Positions 8,282 through 16,035 are shown, counted from the first letter of the stretch. The stretch: DNA of 64,000 bases from an uncultured Lentisphaeria bacterium (GCA_949282305.1 CASDPB010000027.1:50783-114782), one strand, 5' to 3'. Numbers and translations: made by a program. The notes: generated from the sequence alone by a model not told the origin.

Positions 8282-8509
8282 CTATAAGATATTATTTTTC
8301 AATATAGAATCAGAAAGAAAATCCGTCTTTTCCATGTTTGCAGGAGACAGCAAAGGGGACACCGTTTCCGTGGCCTCCCCGCATGGAACTATCACCGTTA
8401 CGGGGATAGTTGCACCTAAACCGACAAATTGTCGAAACAGCTTCTTACAGAGTGCGAGGTCTTCCGCGCCGCTTCCTTCCGGCGTGCGGGTCAGGAATGG
8501 ACGAACCAA
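8282..8509 (-). CDS. possible small protein overlapping the HTH gene (doubtful)
   Basis: Up to 75 residues from a TTG at 8509, without a Shine-Dalgarno and overlapping the preceding HTH gene by 65 bp in another frame. The residues LALCKKLFRQFVGLGATIPVTVIVP look protein-like. It could be the shifted continuation of the HTH gene at the GGGGG run near 8512-8516, or not be translated. It contains the hairpin AACTATC/GATAGTT near 8386-8411. Confidence 0.25.
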   Translation of the reverse strand: MVRPFLTRTPEGSGAEDLALCKKLFRQFVGLGATIPVTVIVPCGEATETVSPLLSPANMEKTDFLSDSILKNNIL

Positions 8510-8720
8510 GCCCCCGCGCCATTTCCGTTATATCCTGCTGCCTCTGATATGCCTTTGCTTCGTGTTCCAGAAGCGCACGCCATACAATCGGATTCACCTT
8601 GTGAAGTCCCATTCCATATTGAAAAAATGTTGATTCTCCCATGCCACAAAGCGTAGCGGCTTCTTTGTAAGTCATATTTAACCGGTTAAGCGTAATTTTT
8701 AAGAGTTCTACATCCGTCAT
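8445..8720 (-). CDS. small HTH regulator
   Basis: 91 residues. MTDVELLKITLNRLNMTYKEAATLCGMGESTFFQYGMG reads as a phage-type helix-turn-helix (YKEAATLCGMGESTFF as the HTH core). It ends in a basic tail (GRKRRGRP) suited to DNA contact. First gene of the run going into the toxin-antitoxin pair at 8249-7543, so it may control it or the element; no partner site was identified. Confidence 0.6.
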   Translation of the reverse strand: MTDVELLKITLNRLNMTYKEAATLCGMGESTFFQYGMGLHKVNPIVWRALLEHEAKAYQRQQDITEMARGLGSSIPDPHAGRKRRGRPRTL

Positions 8721-9457
8721 AGTTCCGCCCTTTCAGATTTTTATGAATGGAATATATCACGGCTATTTAATAAATCAAATTACATTTAGTTTATAATATT
8801 AACATAAAAGTATATGTCCTCATCTCTATTTCAATTTGAGGCTAACTCACTTAACATAAGGTATATTATGCGACGTTATAAAAGTCAAAAAATATTTACA
8901 ACTTGCATATTTTCATAGAGTTACAAATAATCGGTTACATACATATTTTACCTCGCTACCTTTTATTAGGCATGGTGAATAATTGAGGCTAAAAAAAACA
9001 AGATGCAGCAAAAGCACCCGGTAACAGAAAAATGAGTTTTTTAAAAATGTTTATTTCCAGTTACCGGCTTTTCCGTTCCTGATTCTGCACGTTACGCGTT
9101 TTTTGCATACCCCCTCTGGCAATGAAAAAACCACCCTGCAAGTTTTGCAGAATGATTTAAATATACTACAAAATGTAGCACCCCCTCTACATAACCGACA
9201 ATTCGTAGGTTTTGGAAGTCGGGGAATAGCGTCTGCGGAAATGGCAGATGCAAATTAAAATTTGCGTCCACCGAAACGGTGGGTATGAAACCAATCCCCC
9301 GAAAAAGGGGGTAAGGTCAATTCCACAATCCACGGGATTCGCGGGTTGTGTTGAATTAGATACCGGTAACAGATTTTACGCTTTATTTGAAAAATGCGTT
9401 TTTCTGTTACCGGATTTCTTACCCTTGATAAAACTATCAAAGGGGAGCCCCTGCAAA
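8721..9457. other. 737-bp noncoding stretch between tail and toxin modules, rich in hairpins
   Basis: No convincing gene. It holds ATTTGAGGCTAA (8834-8845) and AATTGAGGCTAA (8981-8992), CCGGTAACAG (near 9015) facing AGTTACCGG (near 9060), and a stem CCGGTAACAGA (from 9361) / TCTGTTACCGG (to 9414). Two short hairpins, CTGCAAGTTTTGCAG and CTACAAAATGTAG, lie at 9137-9178. AT-rich; probably holds the promoter of the minus-strand HTH and toxin genes. Confidence 0.5.
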
Positions 9458-11950
9458 TCATACGAAAGCAAGGTCGTTTCCGGGAATTCCCTTCCTTATC
9501 GCCTTCACATCGCTTCTGATTTGCTTTGTATTGGCAACTTCATTTTTCAGCTGAATTACAGCATCTTTCAGCTGCATCATGACAGCTTGTATATTCACAT
9601 TCCCTCCGGAGCTTCTAACGTTGGAAACACCGGTAGAGATGTTGCCGGTAACCGGATTCCCCGTTACACCTGTTCCCCCAGGATTTCTCCCTGGAGAAAG
9701 CAGATTATTTCCCGCTTCCTTTACGCCGGCTGCCACGCCGTTAATAGCATCCGCAAGACCGTTTCCGCTTCTTGTAATGACGTTTTCCGCGTCCGTTGAC
9801 GGGCTGGTAAAATATACCCTGCTTTCCAGCTTCGCCGCTTCCATGCTTCCATACTCCACGGCTTCTGCCGCTGTTACAAACCCTTTTCCGGCATCTTTAA
9901 CGGAGGTTGCAACTCTGCTGATTGATTCCGCAAGCTCTTTTCCGCTGTTCTGCACGTCGGCATTGCTTCCCGGCTGCCTGTTCCTGACCTTGTTCCGCAA
10001 GTCTTCATAATAGGCGGTGTTCTCGTTCAATCTGCGCCGCCTGTAATCGGCATCCGTCCAAGCTCTGCCGTTTCCTGAAGCAAGTTCCGGAAGGGGAGTT
10101 GCTCCAATTTCTTTCAACGTCTTCGGCAGATTCTTTCCAACTTCTCCGAATCTCCGCGCCAGATTGTCCCCAAGCTCCCCCGCGACTTTCTTTGTATTTT
10201 CCCAAACGGGCTTGAAGCCGTCCGCCGCCGCTGCCGCAACTCTCTGATTGTGCGCTGCGATTTCGTTAACAATATCCTGTCCGAATGCCTTTGCATTTGC
10301 GCTGAACTCGAACCCGTCCCAGTTTTCCTTGACCTTTTCGGCGGTTTCCGCTATCGCCGTTGTATAGTCGTTCAGCACTCCGCCGATTGCTTCCGTAAAA
10401 GATTTCTTCCCTGTAATCAGGCTCCAGAAGTTGGAGCCAAGAGAAGCCGCCATTGTGCCGATGTTTTTGATTGAGGCTGCGAATAAATCCCAAATGCTGG
10501 CCAGCGTTCTTTTTCCGATTTCAAACATATCGGAAAAAATTCCGCGCCAGTTCCGCCCGAATGAAGCAAGGATATTTCCCGCCGCCGTGAATGCCGATTG
10601 CCATGATGTCGTTATCAGGTTTCCGAATCCGGTAACGATCAAACGCAGATTTTCAAATCCGCCGTTGACAAGCGTTTCTGCGGAATCCATAACCGCACGC
10701 GGGATAAACAGAAAGAAGTCGAGAATATCCGTTCCGATCGCCGTTGCAACGCTTCCGAAGTTCTCAACCAGCGGCACCATGTTGTTAAACGCCCATTTCC
10801 CTATTGAAACAACGTTTTTGATTCCCGCGCCGATCCATGAAAAGACAGGTTCAAGGTAAACGCCTGTCTGTGAAGCGACTTCCGCGATATTCAAGCCTAG
10901 AATCTGAATGTCCTTCCCCCATTGCGCCCCGTTTGCTTTCAGGGTGTCGGAAAAACGTTTTACAGCTCCGGCAAGCTGATTAATCAGGGGGCTTGTCTGT
11001 ATCACGGAGTCAATAAACGCGCCGATGTTGATTTTCAGATCAAGCAGCCGGTTTCCAAGCAACCGGGACTGATTGGCTATTGAATCCTGATTTCTGGCAA
11101 AATCCCCAAGCACATGCGCTTTCTGCTGATAGATCGTAGCGGCTGCCGCAATTGCTTTTGCTTCCTGCGCGGTTGAAGCCTTGAACGTTCTTCCAAGTCC
11201 CGCAATATAAACGCCTGTATCCTGCGCCTGTTTTGCAAGATTTCTGAATTCCGGGGTATCGGTTTTGATTGCAACGCCAAGCGATTTCGCCTGTTCCGTT
11301 TCCCCAAGCATGGCTTTAGTCAATGCAAACGTTGCCTGCTCCGCTCCTCCGCTGTAATTGGTGAAGCTGGCAATATCGGAACCCATCTTCGCAATCCCTG
11401 CGGATAATGCGACTACATCGCCGCTTGCCATTCCGAACCCTTTCAGCAAGTCCCCCGTCTGCGCCATCATCCGCGTTGCGGCAAGTTCCGACTGTCCGAA
11501 ATTGTTTACCAAATCCGCTACACCGGCTTCTGCTTCCTTGCTTACATCGGAAAAGACAATACCGAATTTCTGCGTCTCCTCCTGCATGTCGGAAAAGGCT
11601 TTTACTGCATTGTATGCGCCCTTCGTGACGGCGGAAACAGTAAAGCCCCCCGCAAGCGCCGCCGTTGCGCCTTTGGCGAATCGGGATAAACCGCCAAGTG
11701 TTCCGTTTATCTGGTTCAAGCTGCGCTGCGCTCTTTCCGCTCCCTTGACTCTTACCGGAACAGTTGCACCCTGAAGCCGTTTAAGTCTTTTTTCGAATGC
11801 GTCAAGCTGCTTCTTCGCGTCTTCGCCTATGGTGATTTTCGGATTAAGCGCAGTAAGTCCCTTCAAACGCTTATGGAATGCGTCAAGCTGCTTCTTCGCG
11901 TTTGCCGCCTTCACCTCGATTGCCAATGTTACAATATCTGTTTCTGCCAT
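9458..11950 (-). CDS. phage tail tape measure protein
   Basis: 830 residues from ATG 11950 (MAETDIVTLAIEVKA), preferred over the upstream in-frame start at 12019 because AAAGG precedes it and the extra residues look noncoding. Residues ~90-330 carry the tail-length tape measure domain (KGAYNAVKAFSDMQEETQKFG, ATFALTKAMLGETEQAKSLG). The centre is hydrophobic and alanine/glycine-rich, the C terminus has LKDAVIQLKNEVANTKQI. In siphophages this protein sets tail length and passes through the tail tube. The N terminus has a duplicated segment (AKKQLDAFHKRLKGL / AKKQLDAFEKRLKRL) from a 26-bp direct repeat at 11795-11820 and 11876-11901. Directly downstream of the gpG/gpGT-like pair, the usual tail-operon order. 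Confidence 0.92.
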   Translation of the reverse strand: MAETDIVTLAIEVKAANAKKQLDAFHKRLKGLTALNPKITIGEDAKKQLDAFEKRLKRLQGATVPVRVKGAERAQRSLNQINGTLGGLSRFAKGATAALAGGFTVSAVTKGAYNAVKAFSDMQEETQKFGIVFSDVSKEAEAGVADLVNNFGQSELAATRMMAQTGDLLKGFGMASGDVVALSAGIAKMGSDIASFTNYSGGAEQATFALTKAMLGETEQAKSLGVAIKTDTPEFRNLAKQAQDTGVYIAGLGRTFKASTAQEAKAIAAAATIYQQKAHVLGDFARNQDSIANQSRLLGNRLLDLKINIGAFIDSVIQTSPLINQLAGAVKRFSDTLKANGAQWGKDIQILGLNIAEVASQTGVYLEPVFSWIGAGIKNVVSIGKWAFNNMVPLVENFGSVATAIGTDILDFFLFIPRAVMDSAETLVNGGFENLRLIVTGFGNLITTSWQSAFTAAGNILASFGRNWRGIFSDMFEIGKRTLASIWDLFAASIKNIGTMAASLGSNFWSLITGKKSFTEAIGGVLNDYTTAIAETAEKVKENWDGFEFSANAKAFGQDIVNEIAAHNQRVAAAAADGFKPVWENTKKVAGELGDNLARRFGEVGKNLPKTLKEIGATPLPELASGNGRAWTDADYRRRRLNENTAYYEDLRNKVRNRQPGSNADVQNSGKELAESISRVATSVKDAGKGFVTAAEAVEYGSMEAAKLESRVYFTSPSTDAENVITRSGNGLADAINGVAAGVKEAGNNLLSPGRNPGGTGVTGNPVTGNISTGVSNVRSSGGNVNIQAVMMQLKDAVIQLKNEVANTKQIRSDVKAIRKGIPGNDLAFV

Positions 11951-11984
11951 GGAAAACCTTTCATGTTTTTCATATCCGAAGCTG

Positions 11985-12461
11985 TCAACTTGCAGCATCC
12001 TTGAGAATCCTGTTTGCAAGGTTTGCCTTGAACCTCATCCCTTCCGGAGATTGCAGCCAGTCCCCGCCCGCCGGCGCGTTCAGGTATTCGCCGCCGCTCC
12101 CGGAGGAAAGCCACTTTTCACCGTCTGGACTCGAAAGCCATTTCCGCCCGTCATCACTTGCAAGCCATTGATAATAAGCATGTTTTTGTTTCTCCCGCGC
12201 ATCCGGCGTCATCAGTCGGCAGTCGTTCAGGTTGATTTGTTCAGCCTTGATTCCAAGCCCGGCTGATATGGCTGTTAAAAGCCTTACCGTTTCCATTGCG
12301 TAGAGCTCCCAACGCTCCGGCGGCAATTCCCCGTCCTGACAGGCTCTATCGTATGCAATCCATGCGTGAAGCTCCGGGAGCGGTATTTGTGCGGCATCCG
12401 CAAGAGAGATTCCCCGATTCAGGGCAAGCCGGAAAAGAGCCTGCCCCGTCGGGGTGGTTAT
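11985..12461 (-). CDS. gpT-like extension of the tail assembly chaperone (read by -1 frameshift)
   Basis: This frame opens at the A8 run that ends the gpG-like gene and continues for 158 residues (ITTPTGQALFRLALNRGISL, LHAWIAYDRACQDGELPPERW). It has no ATG of its own near the beginning; the nearest possible start is a TTG at 12326 that would cut the domain in half. By analogy with lambda gpG/gpGT it should be made as the C-terminal part of a 275-residue fusion. The last third contains five consecutive nine-residue repeats (WLASDDGRK, WLSSPDGEK, WLSSGSGGE, YLNAPAGGD, WLQSPEGMR; DNA 12033-12167). The tape measure gene follows, as expected. Confidence 0.75.
   Translation of the reverse strand: MTTPTGQALFRLALNRGISLADAAQIPLPELHAWIAYDRACQDGELPPERWELYAMETVRLLTAISAGLGIKAEQINLNDCRLMTPDAREKQKHAYYQWLASDDGRKWLSSPDGEKWLSSGSGGEYLNAPAGGDWLQSPEGMRFKANLANRILKDAAS
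12033..12167 (-). repeat. five tandem nonapeptide repeats (consensus WLxSPxGxx)
   Basis: Coding repeats of 27 bp in the gpT-like region. All five begin with an aromatic residue and Leu and have Gly at position 7 or nearby. DNA copies have diverged, so the array is maintained at protein level. Confidence 0.7.
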
Positions 12462-12469
12462 TTTTTTTC
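12441..12469 (-). promoter_or_regulatory. probable programmed -1 frameshift site
   Basis: On the minus strand the gpG-like gene ends GAA AAA AAA TAA: an A8 run at 12468-12461 (containing the slippery heptamer A AAA AAA) just before the stop. Slipping back one base reads ATA ACC ACC and enters the gpT-like frame. A small CCCC-GAC-GGGG hairpin lies a few bases downstream. Confidence 0.75.
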
Positions 12470-12811
12470 GGTGAAAGCCTCCGACGCTTCCCCGATTTTT
12501 GCGGCTTCTCCGGTCAGCGTATTGATCTCGCTGATAAGCCGTTCAGCGACGCCGGGCATTTTCCGGTAAAGAATCGCGGCGTTTTTCTCATCCAATGCAG
12601 GAGCAACAACACCTTTTCGGAGAATAAGAGCCGTTTTGCTTTTCAAGTTTATCGCCCCTGCGACTTCCAGCGATTCTTCCCCGTCCAGCCCCCGGACTTC
12701 AAAAACTCCGATTTCCGGAATTTCAATCTTCTTCTGCGGCATTCGGACAGCGAGGCATTTTTCCATAAGTGTTTCAAGGTTCAGTGTTTCGGTTGTGTGT
12801 TCGTTGTTCAT
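12458..12811 (-). CDS. phage tail assembly chaperone, gpG-like
   Basis: 117 residues, ATG at 12811 with AAAGGA upstream. Basic-acidic soluble protein (VFEVRGLDGEESLEVAGAI, RKMPGVAERLISEINTLTGEA), of the size and position of siphophage tail chaperones encoded just before the tape measure gene. Lambda gpG and its frameshifted product gpGT coat the tape measure protein during assembly. The stop directly abuts an A8 slippery run. Assignment rests on gene order, the frameshift and general sequence character; no single motif proves it. Confidence 0.75.
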   Translation of the reverse strand: MNNEHTTETLNLETLMEKCLAVRMPQKKIEIPEIGVFEVRGLDGEESLEVAGAINLKSKTALILRKGVVAPALDEKNAAILYRKMPGVAERLISEINTLTGEAAKIGEASEAFTEKK

Positions 12812-12826
12812 TTTTAGATTTTCCTT

Positions 12827-13015
12827 TCAATCATTTTCAATTTTGAATGTTAAAACATCTTCGGAATAAACGATTTCAGGTTCCGCGCTGAAATCAAATT
12901 TCCCGGTTGTAGTGTCCATCGGGTAAAACTCACGCCGGATAAGTTTTTGGGGCTTATGCGGTGTTTTCCTTGCTTTTGCAAAGACGCGCTCAAGACGTCT
13001 TATCTTGTTCTGCAT
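12827..13015 (-). CDS. small hypothetical protein of the tail module
   Basis: 62 residues from ATG 13015. The start overlaps the end of the upstream gene by 26 bp, the rule in this operon; the longer frame to 13123 runs through coding sequence of the neighbour and is rejected. Basic N terminus (KIRRLERVFAKARK), acidic C terminus (EIVYSEDVLTFKIEND). No family recognised. Confidence 0.5.
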   Translation of the reverse strand: MQNKIRRLERVFAKARKTPHKPQKLIRREFYPMDTTTGKFDFSAEPEIVYSEDVLTFKIEND

Positions 13016-13292
13016 CTTCAATCCTTTCTGCCAACCTTTCGAGTTTTTCCAGCCGTTCCCAAACATCCAGTGCCACCGACGGCCCAAGAACACGGTCAAG
13101 AAGAAGCGTGATTGCCTTAACATCCCCCGAAAGAGCCTTTTCTTTCAGAACGTCAATCAGGGCGCGCATATCCTTTGGTGATACGCAATTGTAAAGCTCT
13201 TTACGCAAGCTGGCTACACGCTGAAAATAAGGATTCCCCTTTCCGGCATGGTTGCCCTTCTGAAAACGTCCTTTGTTGTCACGCTCCGGCAT
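12990..13292 (-). CDS. DUF5681-like small phage protein
   Basis: 100 residues. The opening ERDNKGRFQKGNHAGKGNPYFQRVASLR resembles the RFxxGxSGNPxGRP-type start of DUF5681 and related small-terminase-like proteins. It continues MRALIDVLKEKALSGDVKAITLLLDRVLG, a helical pair common in that group, and ends in an acidic coiled segment. A DNA-packaging-associated role is possible but no large terminase accompanies it here. Confidence 0.55.
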   Translation of the reverse strand: MPERDNKGRFQKGNHAGKGNPYFQRVASLRKELYNCVSPKDMRALIDVLKEKALSGDVKAITLLLDRVLGPSVALDVWERLEKLERLAERIEDAEQDKTS

Positions 13293-13321
13293 TTGAAAAA
13301 CTCCGATAGTTGACGGGTCGG

Positions 13322-13678
13322 TTACGTTAACTTTCCCCTGAGGTCAGGGTCTATCAGATTCACGCCGCCAGTAAAGCGGTAATCCTGGTTCTCGTCTTGT
13401 TGTTTCTTAGAAGCAGGAACCACCGTGAAGTTATACAGATCGGCTTTTGCCTGAATCCAGTCTTTTGCCGATTTTCCGGAACGTGTGACAACGCGCTCGT
13501 TTTTGTCGAGTATGAAAACTTCGATGCTGTCATCTGTCATCCCTTTAACTTTGGTTTTATCATACCGGGACGGCAGCGTTTCAATGATTCCCGCAAGTTC
13601 CGCCTCGATTTTCAGTTCTTCATAGCGGCGTTTGTAAGTGTCGCGCTCCAATTTCAGTTTCTGCAAGTCTTCGTTCAT
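13322..13678 (-). CDS. hypothetical phage protein
   Basis: 118 residues from ATG 13678 (MNEDLQKLKLERDTYKRRYEEL), preceded by GAGG; the ATG at 13693 adds five residues and is less likely. N-terminal coiled coil, then a compact domain (YDKTKVKGMTDDSIEVFILDKNE, SAKDWIQAKADLYNFTVVP) resembling phage scaffold-associated or minor structural proteins. Not assigned. Confidence 0.55.
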   Translation of the reverse strand: MNEDLQKLKLERDTYKRRYEELKIEAELAGIIETLPSRYDKTKVKGMTDDSIEVFILDKNERVVTRSGKSAKDWIQAKADLYNFTVVPASKKQQDENQDYRFTGGVNLIDPDLRGKLT

Positions 13679-13822
13679 AATAAAAATCCTCATAGTTTGA
13701 TCCTTTGCCGCCTCTGGCTTCTGAAACAGTCCGAGACGACGTCCCTATTGGGTCAACGCTTCTTTTTGCGTCATTACCCGCTATTCTGCCGTTTTTTCAG
13801 GCTTTCCGCTTATCTTTATTTG

Positions 13823-14290
13823 TCAACTGAACAAATCCGGCACCTCCTTTTCTCCCTCAATCCCAATTTGCTTTACCATGAGTTTAATCATCGGGTCAAG
13901 CCCGAAATATTTACAGGAATTCACCTTGCAAATCTGCGAGTCATCGCGCCAGCAAATACCCGTCAGGGCGTCGCACAGGCCCTTAAGCAGGTTGTCGCAC
14001 AAGTCCGGTTTCGTGCTCTTGTAAACACGATTCCCGGCGGCAATGGCTTGCAAGGTCTTTTTCGGAAAACTTCGCAGCGGGGGAAATATAAACCTGACAT
14101 TGAGCTCAAGCGGCCCGTCCAGGGATTGCCATTTTTCCGGAAGCTGTTCTGAAGCAGAAAGCCGGATAAAGTTTTTCCAGACCGTATTGTTTTGGGGTTG
14201 GTAAGCTTTCACATGCTCCCCAATACGGCAGAATCTGACGCTCTGTATTGCCCTAGGTTCCGTCCTGAAAATAAATTCAAATTCATTCAT
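13823..14290 (-). CDS. rusA: RusA family Holliday junction resolvase
   Basis: 155 residues. The central motif KPDLCDNLLKGLCDAL followed by WRDDSQI is the RusA signature; the aspartates coordinate magnesium in the active site of this dimeric crossover-junction endonuclease. Phage RusA proteins resolve recombination intermediates or branched DNA before packaging. It lies just downstream of the replication-organiser-like gene, a common early-module arrangement. Confidence 0.92.
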   Translation of the reverse strand: MNEFEFIFRTEPRAIQSVRFCRIGEHVKAYQPQNNTVWKNFIRLSASEQLPEKWQSLDGPLELNVRFIFPPLRSFPKKTLQAIAAGNRVYKSTKPDLCDNLLKGLCDALTGICWRDDSQICKVNSCKYFGLDPMIKLMVKQIGIEGEKEVPDLFS

Positions 14291-14311
14291 AACAGCCTCC
14301 TTTCTTTTAGT

Positions 14312-15025
14312 TCACTGCCACCCGCATAGTCCCTGCATCTTCCGGATCGCCTCGTCGGGATCAACATCGCCGGAATCCTGCTCTTTCGCATCCAATCTCC
14401 GGAACACATCCGGTGTTTCGTTTTTTGCGTTGTCTCGTCTTACCCACGTCCGGATTGCCGCTTGCCAATCTTTCATGGGACTTTTGCCAACCCTCCAACC
14501 CTTCGATTGATAAAAATTTACGAACTGCTCAGAGTCCACATCATAACCACTTTCCAAACAAAAGCCCTTTACCTCTTCGATTGTCGGAGGAACAAAAGAG
14601 CTTTTCCCCCTAGAGCGAGTCAAAGAAAATTTTTCTTTTGCCCCCTTTAGGGGGTTTTCTTTTTCTTCAGATTCAGAATCAGATTCAGAATCAGATTCAG
14701 CTTTTTTTGCTTTTTCTAGGTTTTCTGAAAAACCATTAGCTTTTTCTAGGTTTTCTGAAAAACCATTAGCTTTTCTAGGTCTTCCGCCAAGTCTTCCATT
14801 TTCTTGTCGGGATTTGCATGTTTCCTCATAGCGTTTATTATCTCTGTCAAATTGACCCTTGAATGTAGCCAGCCACAATGCCCGTTTTAGAGGCTGGTCA
14901 AATTTCACCTCGAGCCCTGAACGATAATTTTTAATTGCAATGATAAACTCGTATGCTTCGTGTTCCCCGATTTCTGCTAGAGTGTCGAGCATACTGTCAT
15001 ACATTATGAAGCTGCCTTTTCCCAT
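14312..15025 (-). CDS. DUF6291 / phage replisome-organiser-like protein
   Basis: 237 residues, ATG at 15025 with AAAGGA upstream. The N terminus (SFIMYDSMLDTLAEIGEHEAYEFI, LWLATFKGQFDRDNKRYEE) matches the DUF6291 domain of phage replication proteins. A low-complexity linker holds a perfect 10-residue duplication (KANGFSENLE twice, from a 30-bp tandem repeat at 14711-14770) and an SESDSESDSE run. The C-terminal part (PPTIEEVKGFCLESGYDVDS, WRVGKSPMKDWQAAIRTWVRR) is the domain found at the end of replisome organisers and DnaT-like proteins that load helicase. Origin-binding is inferred. Confidence 0.78.
   Translation of the reverse strand: MGKGSFIMYDSMLDTLAEIGEHEAYEFIIAIKNYRSGLEVKFDQPLKRALWLATFKGQFDRDNKRYEETCKSRQENGRLGGRPRKANGFSENLEKANGFSENLEKAKKAESDSESDSESEEKENPLKGAKEKFSLTRSRGKSSFVPPTIEEVKGFCLESGYDVDSEQFVNFYQSKGWRVGKSPMKDWQAAIRTWVRRDNAKNETPDVFRRLDAKEQDSGDVDPDEAIRKMQGLCGWQ
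14667..14770. repeat. tandem repeats inside the replisome-organiser gene
   Basis: A 30-bp unit occurs twice without change (14711-14740 and 14741-14770); beside it a 12-bp TCAGATTCAGAA-type run (14667-14700). Both keep the frame and are prone to slippage. Confidence 0.85.
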
Positions 15026-15028
15026 GCG

Positions 15029-15214
15029 TCACCGTCCTTTTATCGTCCTACTCAACAGCCAGTTTTCGAAGCTTGCACGATCAACAAAGTATCTGCCCTG
15101 TCTCTCGTCGGAACTTTTTACGGCTTTGATAACACCCATCCTGACGCATCTCCGGATTGTCCAAGGAGATACACCATACTCACGCGCCAATTGTGGTAGC
15201 GATGTCATTTTCAT
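15029..15214 (-). CDS. excisionase-like HTH protein
   Basis: 61 residues from ATG 15214, which has AAGGA at the right distance; a GTG at 15223 lies too close to it. TSLPQLAREYGVSPWTIRRCVRMGVIKAVK and QGRYFVDRASFENWLLSR form a MerR/excisionase-type winged helix (HTH_17). Likely a DNA-bending accessory factor or regulator. It ends 3 bp before the next gene. Confidence 0.75.
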   Translation of the reverse strand: MKMTSLPQLAREYGVSPWTIRRCVRMGVIKAVKSSDERQGRYFVDRASFENWLLSRTIKGR

Positions 15215-15310
15215 AAAATCCACATCCTTCGTTTTTTATTTTGCGTTTTTTTTGAATTTTTGATTTATGAATATATCTTCCTCGGATTGTCAATTTTTTT
15301 CTATAAGCAC

Positions 15311-15408
15311 TTGAAAAATGCGCTTGTTATGATATATTCGCAAAAGTCCACATATATTTTCCCCCTTTGCGAGTGGCGGTTTTTTTGAAGCCGCCACCCC
15401 ATTTTTTT
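15311..15408 (+). ncRNA. candidate small RNA or plus-strand terminator unit
   Basis: Plus strand: TTGAAA (15311-15316), 16-bp spacer, TATATT (15333-15338), then about 30 nt later a 7-bp perfect hairpin GTGGCGG/CCGCCAC (15373-15379, 15391-15397) followed by a T7 run (15402-15408). A ~64-nt transcript would run against the minus-strand operon and end at the stop of the 71-residue gene. No homology was available to test it. Confidence 0.3.
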
Positions 15409-15622
15409 ATTTTTGTTTTTTCAGCAGCTCCCTAATTGATCTTAATTCCTCCAAGATAGCAACTTGCAGTTTGTAAAATTCCTCCTGCGAAATAACATCG
15501 ACAATTTTCATCTCATTTTTATCCATGTTAAACCTCGTTTTTTCGTTGGCAATTTCATAAAGTTCGGACTCGCGCTCGGCAGCGACAGCGGCACGAAAGA
15601 TAACATCAACAAATTCATCCAT
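15407..15622 (-). CDS. small hypothetical protein of the early module
   Basis: 71 residues from ATG 15622, chosen because GGAGAG lies upstream and the start overlaps the preceding stop (ATGGATGA). The frame up to 15688 is inside the neighbour. Acidic N terminus (MDEFVDVIFRAAVAAERESELYE) and a C-terminal amphipathic helix (KLQVAILEELRSIRELLKKQK). Possibly a small regulator; no family recognised. Confidence 0.5.
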   Translation of the reverse strand: MDEFVDVIFRAAVAAERESELYEIANEKTRFNMDKNEMKIVDVISQEEFYKLQVAILEELRSIRELLKKQK

Positions 15623-15932
15623 TGTTAATCTCTCCTGCAAGTAACTCCCGTAAACTTTGCGGGTCAATCCTGACATTGCGCGGTCCAAGCTTTATAAATT
15701 TTAAAAGCCCAGTTTTAAGATACCTGTCCAACGTCGGCAGGCTGACAGAAAGCAGAGCTGCGGCTTGCTGCCGGGTCAGAGGTTTTTCTGCAAGAAATTT
15801 GTCTTGCTTCAGTGTTTCATGGTTTTTAAGTGCCGCTACAAGGCTTTCGGGTGAAAGCTCAGGAATGAATGGTTGCAACATTCCTGTTGCGGCGGTAAGA
15901 ACCTGCGGGGCGATTCGTTTTGAGATTTGCAT
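15615..15932 (-). CDS. helix-turn-helix (excisionase-type) protein
   Basis: 105 residues with AAAGGAG before ATG 15932. The second half, LTRQQAAALLSVSLPTLDRYLKTGLLKFIKLGPRNVRIDPQSLREL, is a canonical HTH_17/excisionase domain; the first half (FIPELSPESLVAALKNHE) is helical. Its stop overlaps the next start by 8 bp. Candidate recombination directionality factor for the integrase or regulator of the early operon. Confidence 0.75.
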   Translation of the reverse strand: MQISKRIAPQVLTAATGMLQPFIPELSPESLVAALKNHETLKQDKFLAEKPLTRQQAAALLSVSLPTLDRYLKTGLLKFIKLGPRNVRIDPQSLRELLAGEINNG

Positions 15933-16035
15933 CGTGAATACTCCTTTTTTTTGGTTTTATTTGGCTCGGAGTATTTTAAATGCAGCATCCTGATTTTCGC
16001 TGATTTTTCACCAGGAAAAATCCAGTCTTTTGCAA

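Noticed and set aside
9255..9461. 68-residue frame overlapping the tape measure stop (ATGA)
   Set aside because: The overlap is tempting, but the residues are low in protein character and cover the GGTAACAG hairpin region; no ribosome site.
14641..14700. CRISPR-like short repeats
   Set aside because: Repeats are inside a coding linker without spacers; simple tandem duplications.
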